From Apostichopus japonicus (lineage: Eukaryota > Echinodermata > Holothuroidea > Aspidochirotida > Stichopodidae), in NCBI RefSeq assembly GCF_037975245.1, contig NC_092577.1, forward strand, positions 35,580,898-35,644,897: a stretch of DNA of 64,000 nucleotides, read 5' to 3'. The position numbers and the translations under genes were made by a program. The notes under the pieces were generated by a model, which had not been told where the DNA came from, searched no databases, and saw only the letters and a list, made by a program, of their open reading frames with translations. This document shows, in pieces, positions 24,831 to 36,840 of this stretch (position 1 is its first letter; the number at the start of each line of letters is the position of its first letter).

Positions 24831-25376
24831 ATTTTTTGTCACATCGCACTGCTTTTCACTGTATTACTAATATCAAGTATGTTGTACACCATCACTATAC
24901 ATTACGTCAGATTCATGCAGAAAATAGGTGAATGTTACATCATCAAAACCACTATGCATTTTTGCGTTCAAGTATAGGGTCCATTTCTTGTTTTTTAGTG
25001 AAACTGTTCAAGTCATTTTCAAGTTGTTTCCTTGTGCAAAAGTGCAGATCAAGGTCTTGGTATCCCTGTTACATTTCACAGTTGATGTTGAGCAATCAGT
25101 GCTTCAGCATGAGACGATGGTTATGTTGTAAATATGTCCTCAAAATTTTGATTTCAGTATTGCATTTCTTAAAGAAATTTATTTTTTAAATATTTGAGGT
25201 ATTAATTAAACTATATTGCAAAAGTTCAAAAGTAATGGAGATGCAAATAAAGTTAGCTATCAGTAGCATTTAAATATGTTGTTTTATAATTTATGTTTTG
25301 CTTTTTCAAAATTTGAATGCATTGCAACTAAATGGAGAAAAGGGGGCATACCCAATAGTATTATAGTGGTGATTTA

Positions 25377-25790
25377 ACCAGGAATGAGGTGGAAAATTCT
25401 TTAATATTAACCAGGATAATGGTGACATCAACTAGGAAATGTTGTTTAATTTAACCAGAAAGAGGTGGAACATTCTGTGATATTAACCAGGATAGTGTTA
25501 GCATCAACCAGGAAAAGTGTGGTAAATTTGACCAGGAAAGAGGTGGAACTTTTATGATATTAACCAGGATAGTATTAGCACCAACCAGGAAATGTTGGTT
25601 ATTTAACCAGGAATGAGGTGAATACCCATTGATATTAACCAGGATAGTGTAAAAATCTCACCAGGAAATTTAACCAGGATCTTTCCTGGTTATTTCTACC
25701 AGGATTTTCTACCAGGAGGAAACCTGGTGAAAACAACCAGGATATGGAAGGTGGCATATAAACGCATTTAAAATTTCACCAGGTTGTTTT
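25377..25790. repeat. ACCAGG minisatellite
   Basis: Roughly 15-20 occurrences of ACCAGGA in units of about 40-45 bp (TTAACCAGGATAGTGTTAGC and relatives), ending in a dense cluster at 25650-25745. Non-coding. Confidence 0.85.
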
Positions 25791-25984
25791 TAGAGTATAG
25801 ATATTTGAGAGTGATGAAGGCTACCACTTTTAATTAGTACTGGTCCGATGTCGGTGTTAGGATTTTTAAGAAGAAAGTAAAATACAGGGGCATTTTACAT
25901 GCCGTTCTTGTATTTTGACTAAATTCTTATTGTTCTTACTGTCTTAAATGATTATGCAATTATAAGGGTAAAAACAATCTTAAA

Positions 25985-27240
25985 TTATTTTGGTCGAAGT
26001 AATCGCGATATACTGAGCTGCCCTGAGGTGGAGCTGGGTTTTAACCCCGAAAAACACCCTAAATGTGCATCACGGAAGCTGAAATAAATACATAGTGTAT
26101 TTAATAGACTTGACAATAAATATGTAGTCCATTTAGGGTCATACATTATCTCAATAATTGTTAAAAAAAGCTTAAAATTGGTCAAATGTCGCATTTCTTA
26201 TGATTCCACACTAAAATGCCGTATTGAGCTGCCTTGAGGTGGAGCTGGGTTTTAACCCCGAAAAACACCCTAAATGTGCATCACGTAAGCTGAAATAAAT
26301 ACATAGTGTATTTAATAGACTTGACAATAAATATGTAGTCCATTTAAGGTCATACATTATCTCAATAATTGTTAAAAAAAAGCTTAAAGTTGGTCAAATG
26401 TCGCATTTTTTATGATTCCACACTAAAATGCCGTATATTGAGCTGCCCTGAGGTGGAGCTGGGTTTCAACCCCGAAAAACACCCTAAATGTGCATCAATG
26501 AAGCTGAAATAAATACATAGTGTATTTAATAGACTTGACAATATATATGTAGTCCATTTAGGGTCATACATTATCTCAATAATTGTTAAAAAAGCTTAAA
26601 TTTGGTCAAATGTCGCATTTTTTATGATTCCACACTAAAATGCCGTATATTGAGCTGCCCTGAGGTGGAGCTGGGTTTCAACCCCGAAAAACACCCTAAA
26701 TGTGCATCAATGAAGCTGAAATAAATACATAGTGTATTTAATAGACTTGACAATAAGTATGTAGTCCATTTAGGGTCATACATTATCTCAATAATTGTTA
26801 AAAAAAAAAGCTTAAAGTTGGTCAAATGTCGCATTTTTTTTATGATTCCACACTAAAATGCCGTATTGAGCTGCCTTGAGGTGGAGCTGGGTTTCAACCC
26901 CGAAAAACACCCTAAATGTGCATCAATGAAGCTGAAATAAATACATAGTGTATTTAATAGACTTGACAATAAGTATGTAGTCCATTTAGGGTCATACATT
27001 ATCTCAATAATTGTTAAAAAAAAAAGCTTAAATTTGGTCAAATGTCGCATTTTTTTATGATTCCACACTAAAATGCCGTATTGAGCTGCCTTGAGGTGGA
27101 GCTGGGTTTTAACCCCGAAAAACACCCTAAATGTGCATCAATGAAGATGAAATAAATAGATTGTGAATTTAATAGACTTGACAATTAATATGTAGTCCAT
27201 TTAGGGTCATACATTATCTTAATAATTGTTCAAATATTTT
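25985..27240. repeat. Satellite array, six units of about 213 bp
   Basis: The landmark GAGCTGCC(C/T)TGAGGTGG recurs at 26015, 26226, 26440, 26652, 26868 and 27083, giving periods of 211-216 bp. Units are nearly identical apart from the length of a poly-A run and a few substitutions; the outermost are most diverged. The repeated 70-90 aa minus-strand open frames here are satellite artefacts. Confidence 0.95.
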
Positions 27241-27539
27241 CATCAATGTATTTTACAAAACTCAGGTCACAGTGAGACACCGTAGCACAGTTTCAAAAAG
27301 GGGCGCGGCTTAATACAATGGTTTCACATAATTGAACATCATTAAATGCACTGAGCTGGAGCTGTGCAAAGTTGTAACCCCTGATGAGTTAACCACAGCT
27401 GTAGTCCTATATATCGACACACAAATGATACCTCAATACCGCGGTTGTTTAGTATATTGCGGGCCTAGAAAGAATATGGTAATATATCGTATTAAAGAGA
27501 TCTTACTCCTACTGTATGATCAAAGAAGGTTCATATCGT

Positions 27540-27602
27540 TTGTCTACTACGTCTGTCTACTGTCTGTCTACTGTCTGTCTACTGTCTGTCTACGTCTGTC
27601 TA
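27540..27602. repeat. TCTACTGTCTG short tandem repeat
   Basis: Five to six copies of a 10-12 bp unit. Confidence 0.85.
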
Positions 27603-30507
27603 TTTCCCAGGCCCGTTGACCCTCGATCCACTTCGACATACATACAGCCCACATGCGTCCCACTCGTTTGTTCCACTACACTCTGTGGTGTGAAATGTCT
27701 TTTCAAGTAAATTAACCGTTATTGTATCCGGGTTCATCGTGACAGGGAGATTTTACTTTCTTATCTGTCTCTCATATAGATCGCTATTATGAACAGGTTA
27801 TAAAAAAAGTCGAAGTGTTTGTTTGGAAAATGAAACAACAATGGGAATGAGCTATTCACAAACTATCCGATTACAATATTATTATATGTCGAGCACTTTT
27901 GTTATTTCATTGACTTTGAAGATATAAAAAAGCCTTTTCCTACTCTCACGTATAGTCTTTATTGGGAGAGATTGGTTGTGTATATTCAACATATTCCAAG
28001 ACGCAGAATAAGGAACTATAATTTTAAACTTTAAACGTGTTCTACCATGGGAAGTCCTTCTCAATGGGTCGTTCATTTAGTCATGAACATTTATTAAATG
28101 TTAATGTTTTTTTGTCAAGAGTGGAAACATTACGAACGGACCTTCCTTATAAAAATGTGTTACGGTACTCGGTCAAGGCATATTTGTATGAACTTTAAAT
28201 ACGGAAACTATATTCATAAAACTATACAGAAAGCACTCCAACAATGAGCGCATGCGTAGTAATAAAAGTACGTACTTCCTGGTACAGAAATTACGATTCA
28301 TCGGTGGCTCGATTTGTGCAATCGAAAGGGTACCACAAATTTGAAAATGTGAAGTATCAGGAGTTTTTCAGCGTTTCCTGTTTTAGTATCGAGTTTACGC
28401 TCAAACTTAGAACGTTTATTGTCATTTGATTTGATACAGATTTCGTCCATTCATATATATGAATGTGTCCACGATTTATAGAACTCGAATCCCCTTTATT
28501 ATCACTCGTAGTTCAAATTCGTTCCGAATTCCCTTGTTTATGGCTGCAACATTGAAGATTTTTCTACTTAACGTTTCAACCTTTCGTCATTTCGACTTCA
28601 TGGATACCTCTTTTTGTTGTTGTTGGTTGACGGGGGGGGGGGGGGGGTGGGGGGAGTGGGAATAAACTTGAAAATTAACTTAGAATGGATACAAAAAAGA
28701 AACTTTTGTTCCGGAGTGGTATCCAGAGATCAAGGGCTAATGGGCAATTTCCATTGCCATGATTATAAATCTTACATTCATAAAACTGGTTGTCTCCGTA
28801 GAAACCAAAGTTCCGGAATAATGGCAACCGTTTTCTGTTCGTTTTATATATAAAAGGTTTTCATTTTCGGTGTTCTGTCATTGCGCTATGAAGCCATAAT
28901 TAAGACACCTTATACGGATATATATTTTGGTATTCTACGTAATTCTCTTATGGGATTCTATAATAGTCCATTGTGGTCTCCTAGGTCAGGTATACTTTCA
29001 GTCTCTCTACCCCTCATCAGTTGCGTACCTAAAATAGTTGGCACCCGCGGCGGGTCTTTCCTTTTCACCCGATCAGGGGATGCCGTCCTGGGAAAGGGGT
29101 CTAAGGGAAACTTTCTGTTTATGTAAAGTGGCTTAGATGCAAAATGGTGCATGTGTAATAAAAAAGATACATATAACTTAATAGGTAATCAAGCCGAACA
29201 TTTCTACGGCTTATATATCATGCGCCTTGGGTATTATGATATGCATATGTAAGCGCGTGTGTTATAACACAATGACACGCGGTACGAACTCGTTGCTTTA
29301 TAAAGCTCACTGTTTAAAATCATCACGTTGGTTGACCCATCAATGACATTACTCACAACGACTGTTTCCCAAGTGTATGGGTGAACGTGATTGATATCTT
29401 GTTATTGGAGGAGACAGCCCAAAAAGTGAAAGTCAAGAGATATATTTTCGAGCCGTTTCATGACCATACTCATGCCTCAGTTGCCTATGAAAGCATAAAT
29501 GAAATCGGAGTATTTGCAATTAGCAATAAAACAGACCTTTCATTTAATAGTAAGACTTGTAAAAGGAATTTGCATGTTTAATTTCATTAGGAAGCTCATT
29601 CCAGAGTTTAAACACAACATATTTTCAGCACTATTTTACAGTGTCTATAGAAGTACGCCCGGTTACCTAGATAAGTTTATTCCTCCTGTATTGTACTAGA
29701 ACACAAGTGAATTTCCAGCCCCTGTATACAGTATGTAATTTGATTTATGTACAAAGACAGAATAACATATATTCATTTGATGAGAAAGGTAAAGGTGTTC
29801 TCATTTTACTTGTTATTATGGATGCTTTAATATGTTTGAAACGGTGAAAAGCTGATTTCTACAATGCTATACAAATGAAAAGTGCAAACTTTTTAAAAAC
29901 AATTGAGAAAACTACTTTAAAGAACACATTTTATGAAAATCAGCCATTTCACGAAGATTTACATTTAGAGAAGACAACTAATATAATTATTTAATTCAGT
30001 ATTAATCTCTGAGAAATGGAATATCAAAATAAAATATATTATAACAGTAGGAAGTCGATAAACAAACACAAATGTCTTTATACACAAAAAACTGTAATTA
30101 GTAAACGCTTGTTGATCCCCTATTTTACCGTTCGTTTCTAACAATAAATGCACTTCTCATGTATGTATTTTAGATCCTCTTGCAAGCAGGAACTCGCGAA
30201 GAAGCCTCATTGGCTTATCAGAGCCGCAAGCTGACCGAAGTAATCTTCTACTAGCTTCATAACCAGGTACCTTTCAATTACTAATCTACTACAAAAACTA
30301 TGCTGAGATTTCGTGGACCTATCCTCACCCTAAAAAGAAAATCAAATATACAATGTTAAGTTGTAAATGCGGAATCATTTTCACTTCGATAGCTTGACAT
30401 AAATCTTCACGATTTCATCTTTCTGCTTCCTGTCTTTATATTGAGAGTTGAGACGAGTGATTATAATATCCGTATCGTAATTTCTTTTGTTTCTTTGTAT
30501 TTCATCA

Positions 30508-32332
30508 TTACACATTGAAATGCTGACCTCCCAACAGAGCCAATGCTAGACCAATCAACGGAAATATCATTGTAGTCATCATGTCGCTACCATGGCTGGG
30601 TATCAGTCTGTCAACATACGTATCTAGTTGTCTCCAAAATTCCTTTCTTTCATGTGTGTGCATCAAATTTAGATCCAATCGGAAATGATTCCAAACGGAC
30701 CTGAAATCGCGAAAACTGGTAACTGTAAACACCACGACTACCCCGATCAAAACCTTGTAGAAGTAAATAGCGTCTATAAAGTACAATGTTATTTTATCAT
30801 TGATACAACCAACTTCAGTACAATACCTGGAACATACACCAACGACATTACAAGGGGTGATACTCTCATTTGACATTGTGTTATTGAAATCACTCGAAGA
30901 TTGATTTTCTGTTGTTGCAAAGTTCAGTGTTATGAGGACCGTAGTTCCGAAGGTTGCCCCAAACATTATAAAACTATACATTGGCAACAGAAACCTGCGG
31001 AGCTCCAAATAGTCCTGAAAGAAAATTTTGACTACCTCTAAACAAGGATCAACTTTGCCAATATTCTCCTGAATGAAACTGATGGTGATTTTCCTCAGTT
31101 CGTGCAACGCAACTGCCTGAAGATATATATAGTATCCCATTAACAACGCATAATTCATCCCCAAAGCGTCTAGAAAAAGCCAACCAATAGAAAGCCACGA
31201 ATTACAGAGTTTTTGGAAACTGTCAAAATAAAGGATTCTGACCACTGTATGAATAAGCGACATCGATTGAAACAAAAATAACACTTTGAATTTCGGTATA
31301 GCTCCTCTCCTTGTAGACAGCAATTCCAATTTTCTAGTGAAGTGGATCTCGTCAAAAACATGCAACCAGGTTACATTCCGTCCGTCCTTCGGCAAATTGG
31401 TTAACTTCGACAAAGACGCAATAGTGCCGACAATACGCGGAGCGATCAGGCAGGGCCAGTAACATAACGCTGTTGCAACAAAGCGTAAGGAGTGGTGGGT
31501 GTATTTGGTGTTACATACCAAATGGACAACAGCTGCAAAAACATGTGTAATTGTTAGTAGCAAATTACACATGGCTGAAAACGAGCAGAACACTTTTCGT
31601 ACCCATCTTGATTGCCCTAGAAGAGAGAAGATGTGGAGAAATACAAATTACGTGGATTTCCCACTTGGCAATGTATTAAACAAATATTTACACTATCACG
31701 ATGAGTCAACAGTCTTTCAGTAAAGCATTGTTTAATTACGTGAGGCATTAAAAATGAGCATATTGCATTGAATGAGGACGTTGTTAGGAAGTTGTCAACT
31801 ACCGTGCCTTGAACACCATTATTATTATTTGAATCTTCGCCGACCGGAACACGGTTTGGTCTATAACAGATCAAGTTCGAAAAGGAGTATTAAACATGGA
31901 CACTGCTGTTACCTGAAAGTGGGTACTTTCTTAAATCGTATTGTGATAAGCGAACTCGAAGGATGACTCACAATAATAAACAAATTAAGCTTACAAATCT
32001 CAATTTTGCTTCAAATAGTTTACGATTACATATTCAGAGTTAAATTGTTTATATAGTGTACACAGAAAATCAAGAAGTGTTAAGTAATCTACGATATGCT
32101 CTGTGAAAATGATTTGACAAACTGAAGTACGTACATAACAAGAAACAAAAAGTAGACAATGTGTTTGTGTTTACTCACCGATAAATGGTAGTTTTAAAGA
32201 CCTAGGTCTAGGTGTATCCCAACGAATTACACCAAATGCCCACATTACCAATACCATTAATGAAGTAACTGTGACTTTTCGGGGATCTCGTCCTTGGACT
32301 GTCAGGAGCGGTAATGCTTCCTCCATCGCCAT
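30508..32332 (-). CDS. Receptor A: seven-pass, gustatory-receptor-like candidate
   Basis: Two exons, 32332-32179 and 31616-30508, joined by a 562-bp phase-1 intron (G|GTGAGT, CTTCTAG|G), give 420 aa. The start MAMEEAL is used because an in-frame stop lies upstream. Exon 1 ends with a hydrophobic stretch holding MWAFGVIRW. Exon 2 has seven hydrophobic segments at about 66-86, 94-117, 161-181, 192-219, 260-283, 329-351 and 396-415. The 5-6 loop has three N-glycosylation sequons and four clustered cysteines (307, 313, 317, 322). A helical stretch VVKIFFQDYLELRRFLLP precedes segment 5, as in insect Gr proteins. There is no DRY or NPxxY, so not a class A GPCR. The TYxxxxxQ motif of insect Grs is missing. 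Membrane chemoreceptor role is inferred. Confidence 0.85.
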
Positions 32333-32386
32333 CTTGATTAGTTGTGAGTTTATACCGAGAATGAAAAGTTACTGTGATCGTTGTAT

Positions 32387-33067
32387 ACTAGACCAATCAA
32401 CGGAAATATAATTGTAATCATCATTTCCCATATGGCAAAGTATGAAACAAATATTTACATTATCGCGATGAGTCAACATTTTTCCAGGAAAACATTGTTG
32501 AATTACGTGAGGCATAAAAAATTAGGATACTGCATTGAATCAGGACGTTGTTAGGAAGTTATCAGCTACCGTGCCTTATTTGAATCTTTGCCGACCGAAA
32601 CACGTTTTTGGTCTATTATAGATCAAGTTCGAAAAGGAAATCTGAAACATGGACTCTGCTGTTACCTGAAAGTTTAATCAAATCGTATCGTGATTAACGA
32701 ACCCGAAGGATAACTCACAATAATAAAGGAATTCAACTTACAAATCTCAAGTTTGCTTCAAATAGTTTACGATTTTATATTCAGAGTTAATTGTTTATAG
32801 TGTGCACAGAAACCATTTTACTAACTAGTAGAAGAAGACTAATCTGCGATATGCTCTTTGAAAATGATTTGACAAACTGAAGTACGTACATAACAAAAAA
32901 CAAAAAATAGACAATGTGTTTGTGTTTACTCACCGATGAATGGTAGTTTTAGAGACCTAGGTCCAGGTGTATCCCAACAAATTAAACCAAATGCACACAT
33001 TACCATTACAATTAATGAAGTAACTGTGGCTTTGGGGGGATCTCTTGTTTGGCCTGTCTACCGCCAT
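32387..33067 (-). pseudogene. Relict receptor copy: exon 1, intron and 12 codons of exon 2
   Basis: 32934-33067 matches exon 1 of receptors A-C, including its GTGAGT donor, with the conserved frame still readable (VTSLIVMVMCAFG to SLKLPFI). A small deletion shifts the ATG out of that frame, and the motif Trp is Cys. The intron follows, but almost all of exon 2 and its acceptor are deleted. Only the C-terminal codons (32387-32424, MMITIIFPLIGL) remain, fused to intron sequence. The copy abuts the 5' flank of receptor A directly. Confidence 0.85.
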
Positions 33068-33306
33068 CTTAACTAGTTGTGAGTTTATACCTGGAATGAA
33101 CATTTACGATGATCGCTGTATACTTATTCTACTAATTGAAACGCTTTAAGTGTCTTTTTTAAACATTCATAAAGGTTTGCTTCCTGTTTTATAGAAGTTT
33201 TTTGGGCTTTAAAACAACAGTCAAGTGAATAATTATATGGTTTATGAGTTAACACTTCAAAGAAAGCTGACATGTATACAGTTTTTGCGTGCGAAGCAAT
33301 TATTAA

Positions 33307-33637
33307 AGGCATTGAAGACTCGCCCCAAACCGCGTGCCGCCCTCTGAAAAAGAGTTAACTTTCGGTTGCTTGCAAGTGAAGTTTTTTCTTGTCGCTACAA
33401 AGTGCAGACAGTAATTACACGCGAGACCTTGTTATCTTTTATCCGGACCTGAGATGTCCATCGCTGCTATGTACACTGTGTTGTGGGTATTGACCGTAGC
33501 TGCATGTATTGACTGTGTCTGATTTCCGACGGTAGCAAGCTGTGTGTGCATTTTCTGGGATCGATGGTGGTGTCTAACACTTCTGTTACACCTCATTCGA
33601 AACTAGGTTAGATAACCGGTATCAGACGTTTCTTTAT
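33307..33637. mobile_element. TTAA-type MITE, family 1, right end lost
   Basis: Left flank TTAA (33303-33306), terminus AGGCATTGAAGACTCGC intact. The sequence ends after CAGACGTTTCTTT without the right terminus. It marks the right edge of block A. Confidence 0.8.
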
Positions 33638-33744
33638 ACAAAGACAGTTCAGTTTGAAAACCCCTTACGAAGCGTGAAGGTACAAAGACACAACAATAAG
33701 TGAAACACGAGTAAAACCGCAGGACTTGCACAAAAAAAAAAAAA

Positions 33745-34741
33745 GAAAGCCGCTAATAAACTAGAATCGCTTCGTGTAGGATCTTCCGAAGTTTCATCGG
33801 TACCACAAGTTCGCAACTTAGGAGTATATTTCGATCAATCTGGCCTCATGGACGAGAGCATCAATCAAATATGCAAATCAGCTTCATTCGGATTATGGAA
33901 GATTGGTCGAATTCGCCGTCTTTTAAACCGTACCCTCACAGAACGCTTAGTACATGCTTTTACTACATCCCGTCTTGACTATTGTAATGCTCTTCTGAAC
34001 GGTCTTTCTAAAACTGCACTTCATCCTCTACAGACTATCCAAAACGCAGCCGCTCGCATGATCACTCGTTCACGACGTCACGAACATATCACTTCTATCC
34101 TCTACGATCTACATTGGCTACCTATACACCAACGCATAACATTCAAAATTTTAATTACTGCATTTAAATGCATACACGGAATGGCACCGTCTTATCTGTC
34201 TAAGTTGATCACACCTCGGGTACCCAAACGCGCCCTTCGCTCTAAGCCGTTCACTCTCGTTCCTCGCAACACCAATAACAAGAAGCACTATGGCCCTACG
34301 GCATTCTCGGTCGCCGTACCTGATCTTTGGAACGAGCTTCCCCTCGGAATTCGTATGATCACGGACTTCACCTCCTTCAAATCACACCTAAAAACGCATC
34401 TCTTTCAAGAGCACTATACAGATGGTTTCTAGGATTTTTTAGATTTTATGTTGTTCTGTCGTGTTGGTTTTAAGGTTCTAACTTCAATTGGATTTTTCAC
34501 TTTTTAGCATTCAAATTGTAGATTTTGTAGTCAATCTGTTTTATCACTTTATTCTTCACCAGTGGTTTTAATAGTTTTTCGATCTCATTTTCCTGTATAT
34601 ATCTGTAGATGGTATATGTATTTACTGTTTTTTGTATTTAATGTTTTATGTCATTGTATTTTCTAGATTGTTTGTAAAGCGCACAGATGCATCGCGCGTA
34701 GTGCGCTATATAAGATTTTATTTACATTACATTACATTACA
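33745..34741 (+). mobile_element. CR1/L2-type LINE, 5'-truncated 3' end
   Basis: Continuous coding from about 33748 to a stop at 34432 gives the end of a reverse transcriptase ORF, with VHAFTTSRLDYCNALLNGL, QNAAARMI and LHWLPIHQRITFKIL, a well-known CR1/L2-group ending. The 3' UTR ends in (ATTAC)n at 34716-34741. The 5' part of the element is missing. It has no internal stop over about 225 codons, so it is fairly young. It sits in the shared upstream flank seen at 52385-52600. Confidence 0.93.
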
Positions 34742-36840
34742 TCTAACTAGAACTGTATTTGCCTGTATATACGCAGTATTGTAGTGCGCGTGGAGTGCTT
34801 GTAGTGTTAGGAAGAACTTTTCGGTTGCTCATTGTGTTATTTATTGGGCGCTCAACAGACCATTGAGTATAGTCATGTAGGTACCTACAAAGTGAGGGCC
34901 ATTGTGAGCGCCGTGGCATGCTCAGAATTAGTTGGCTACGCAGCTAGCTTCTAAGACAGCAAAATGAACAGAGACTATATGAAATATTTCAATTTACAGT
35001 CATGTAGGTATCGTTCAATTGGCCATTAATACCAATATTGTAGCGCTCGAGCACTAGAATAGTGAATATAGTTACACATGAGTCCTTGATAACATCTGTT
35101 GTCATGGGTCGCATTAAAGCAGTTTAATGTTCATCTCACGCCAGATAAGACAATTACGCAATGTAAAGCTCCATAACTGGCTTACGTTTCACATGTTGAT
35201 ATGCCGTACCTAATATCCACAGCGTTTTATCATTGCGCTATGAAGAAATAATTAAGACACCTTACACGGATATATAATTTGGTATTCTACGTAATTCTCT
35301 TATGGGATTCTATAATAGTCCATTGTGGTCTCCTAGGCCAGATACCACTTTCAGTCTCTCTACCCCTCATCAGTGGCGTACCTAGAATAGTTGGCACCTG
35401 TGGCGGATCTTTCCTTTTTCACCCGATCAGGGGATGCCGTCCTGGGAAAGGGGTCTAAGGTAAAACTGTTTGTTTATGTAAGGTGGATTAGATGCAAAAT
35501 GGTGCACGTGTTAAAAAAAAGGGAAACATATAACTTAATCGGTACTCAAGCCGAACATTTCTACGGCTTATACATGCGCCTTGGGTATTATGATATGCAT
35601 ATGTAAGCGCGTGTGTTATAACACAATGACACGAGGTACGAACTCGTTGCTTTATAAAGCTCACTGTTTAAAATCATCAAGTTGGTCGACTCATCAATGA
35701 CATTACTCAAGTCTAGGTGAACGTGATTGATGGCTTGCTTGTTATTAGAAGAGACAGCCCAAAAAGTGAAAGTCAAGAGGTAAACATTTTCGAGCCGTTT
35801 AATGACCACACTCATGCCTCAGTTGCCTATGAAATCAAAAATGAAATCGGAGTATTTGCAATTAGCAATAAACAGACCTTTAATATAATAGTAAGACTTG
35901 TAAACGAATTTGAATGTTTAATTTCATTAGTAAGCTCATTCCAGAGTTTAAACACAATATATTTCCTCAACATTTTACAGTGTCTATAGAAGTACGCCCG
36001 GTTACTTAGATAAGTTTATTCCTCCTGTATTGTACTTGGACACAAGTGAATTTCCAGGCCTGTATACAGTATGTAATTTGATTTATGTACAAAGACAGAA
36101 TAACATATATTCATTTGATGAAAAAGGTAAAGGTGTTCTCATTATACTTGTTATTATGGATGCTTTGATATGTTTGAAACGATGAAAGCTGATTTCTACA
36201 ATGCTATAAAAATGAAAAGTGTAACTTTTGCAATTAAGAAAAAAAAAACAATTAAGAAACTACTTTAAAGAACACGTCTTGAGAAAATCAACCATTTGAA
36301 GAAGATATACATTTAGAGTGGACAACTAATAAAATGATTTAGTTCAGTATTAATCTCAGAGAAATGAATTATCAAATAAATGATATAAGAACAGCAGGAA
36401 GTCGATAAACAAACACAAATGTCTTTATACACAAAAGACTTTAATTATCAAACGCTTGTTGATCCGTTATTTTATCGTTCGTTTTATAACAATATAATGC
36501 ACTTGTCAACTTTAATTAAGTTTCATTACCGGGTAGATGTCAATTACTAATTTAAAACAAACAATATGCTGGGATTTTGTGGAATCTCCTCATAATAGAA
36601 AGGGAAAATCATTTTTTGAGAAATATACTATTAACAAGTGAAAAGAGTTTAAAAGAAAATCAAATATACAATATAAATGTTTGAATGAGGAAACATTTTA
36701 AATTCAATAGCTTGACATAAATCTTCACGAGTTCACCTTCCTGCTTCCTGTCTTTATATTGAGAGTGAAGACGAGTGATTATGATATCCGTATCGTAGTT
36801 TCCTTTACTTCTTAGTATTTCATCATTAAACATTGGAATG

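Larger units (their letters stand above)
28879..33637. repeat. Duplicated block A (contains receptor A and relict)
   Basis: Homologous to block B (35231-39366) from the shared CATTGCGCTATGAAG to the family-1 MITE at the right, and to block C (49516-52610) from about 29752. It carries receptor A and then the relict receptor copy. Identity is high throughout, including introns and flanks. Confidence 0.9.

Noticed and set aside
25985-27125. Repeated minus-strand frames of 69-90 aa
   Set aside because: They are translations of the 213-bp satellite, recurring with each unit.
30685-30873. Plus-strand 62-aa frame recurring in all three receptor copies (also 37003 and 50498)
   Set aside because: It is an antisense shadow of the conserved receptor exon; its conservation follows from the receptor sequence.
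30508-32332. Class A GPCR or opsin assignment for the receptors
   Set aside because: No DRY, CWxP or NPxxY motifs; the longest cysteine-rich, sequon-bearing loop is between segments 5 and 6, which would be inside in a GPCR.
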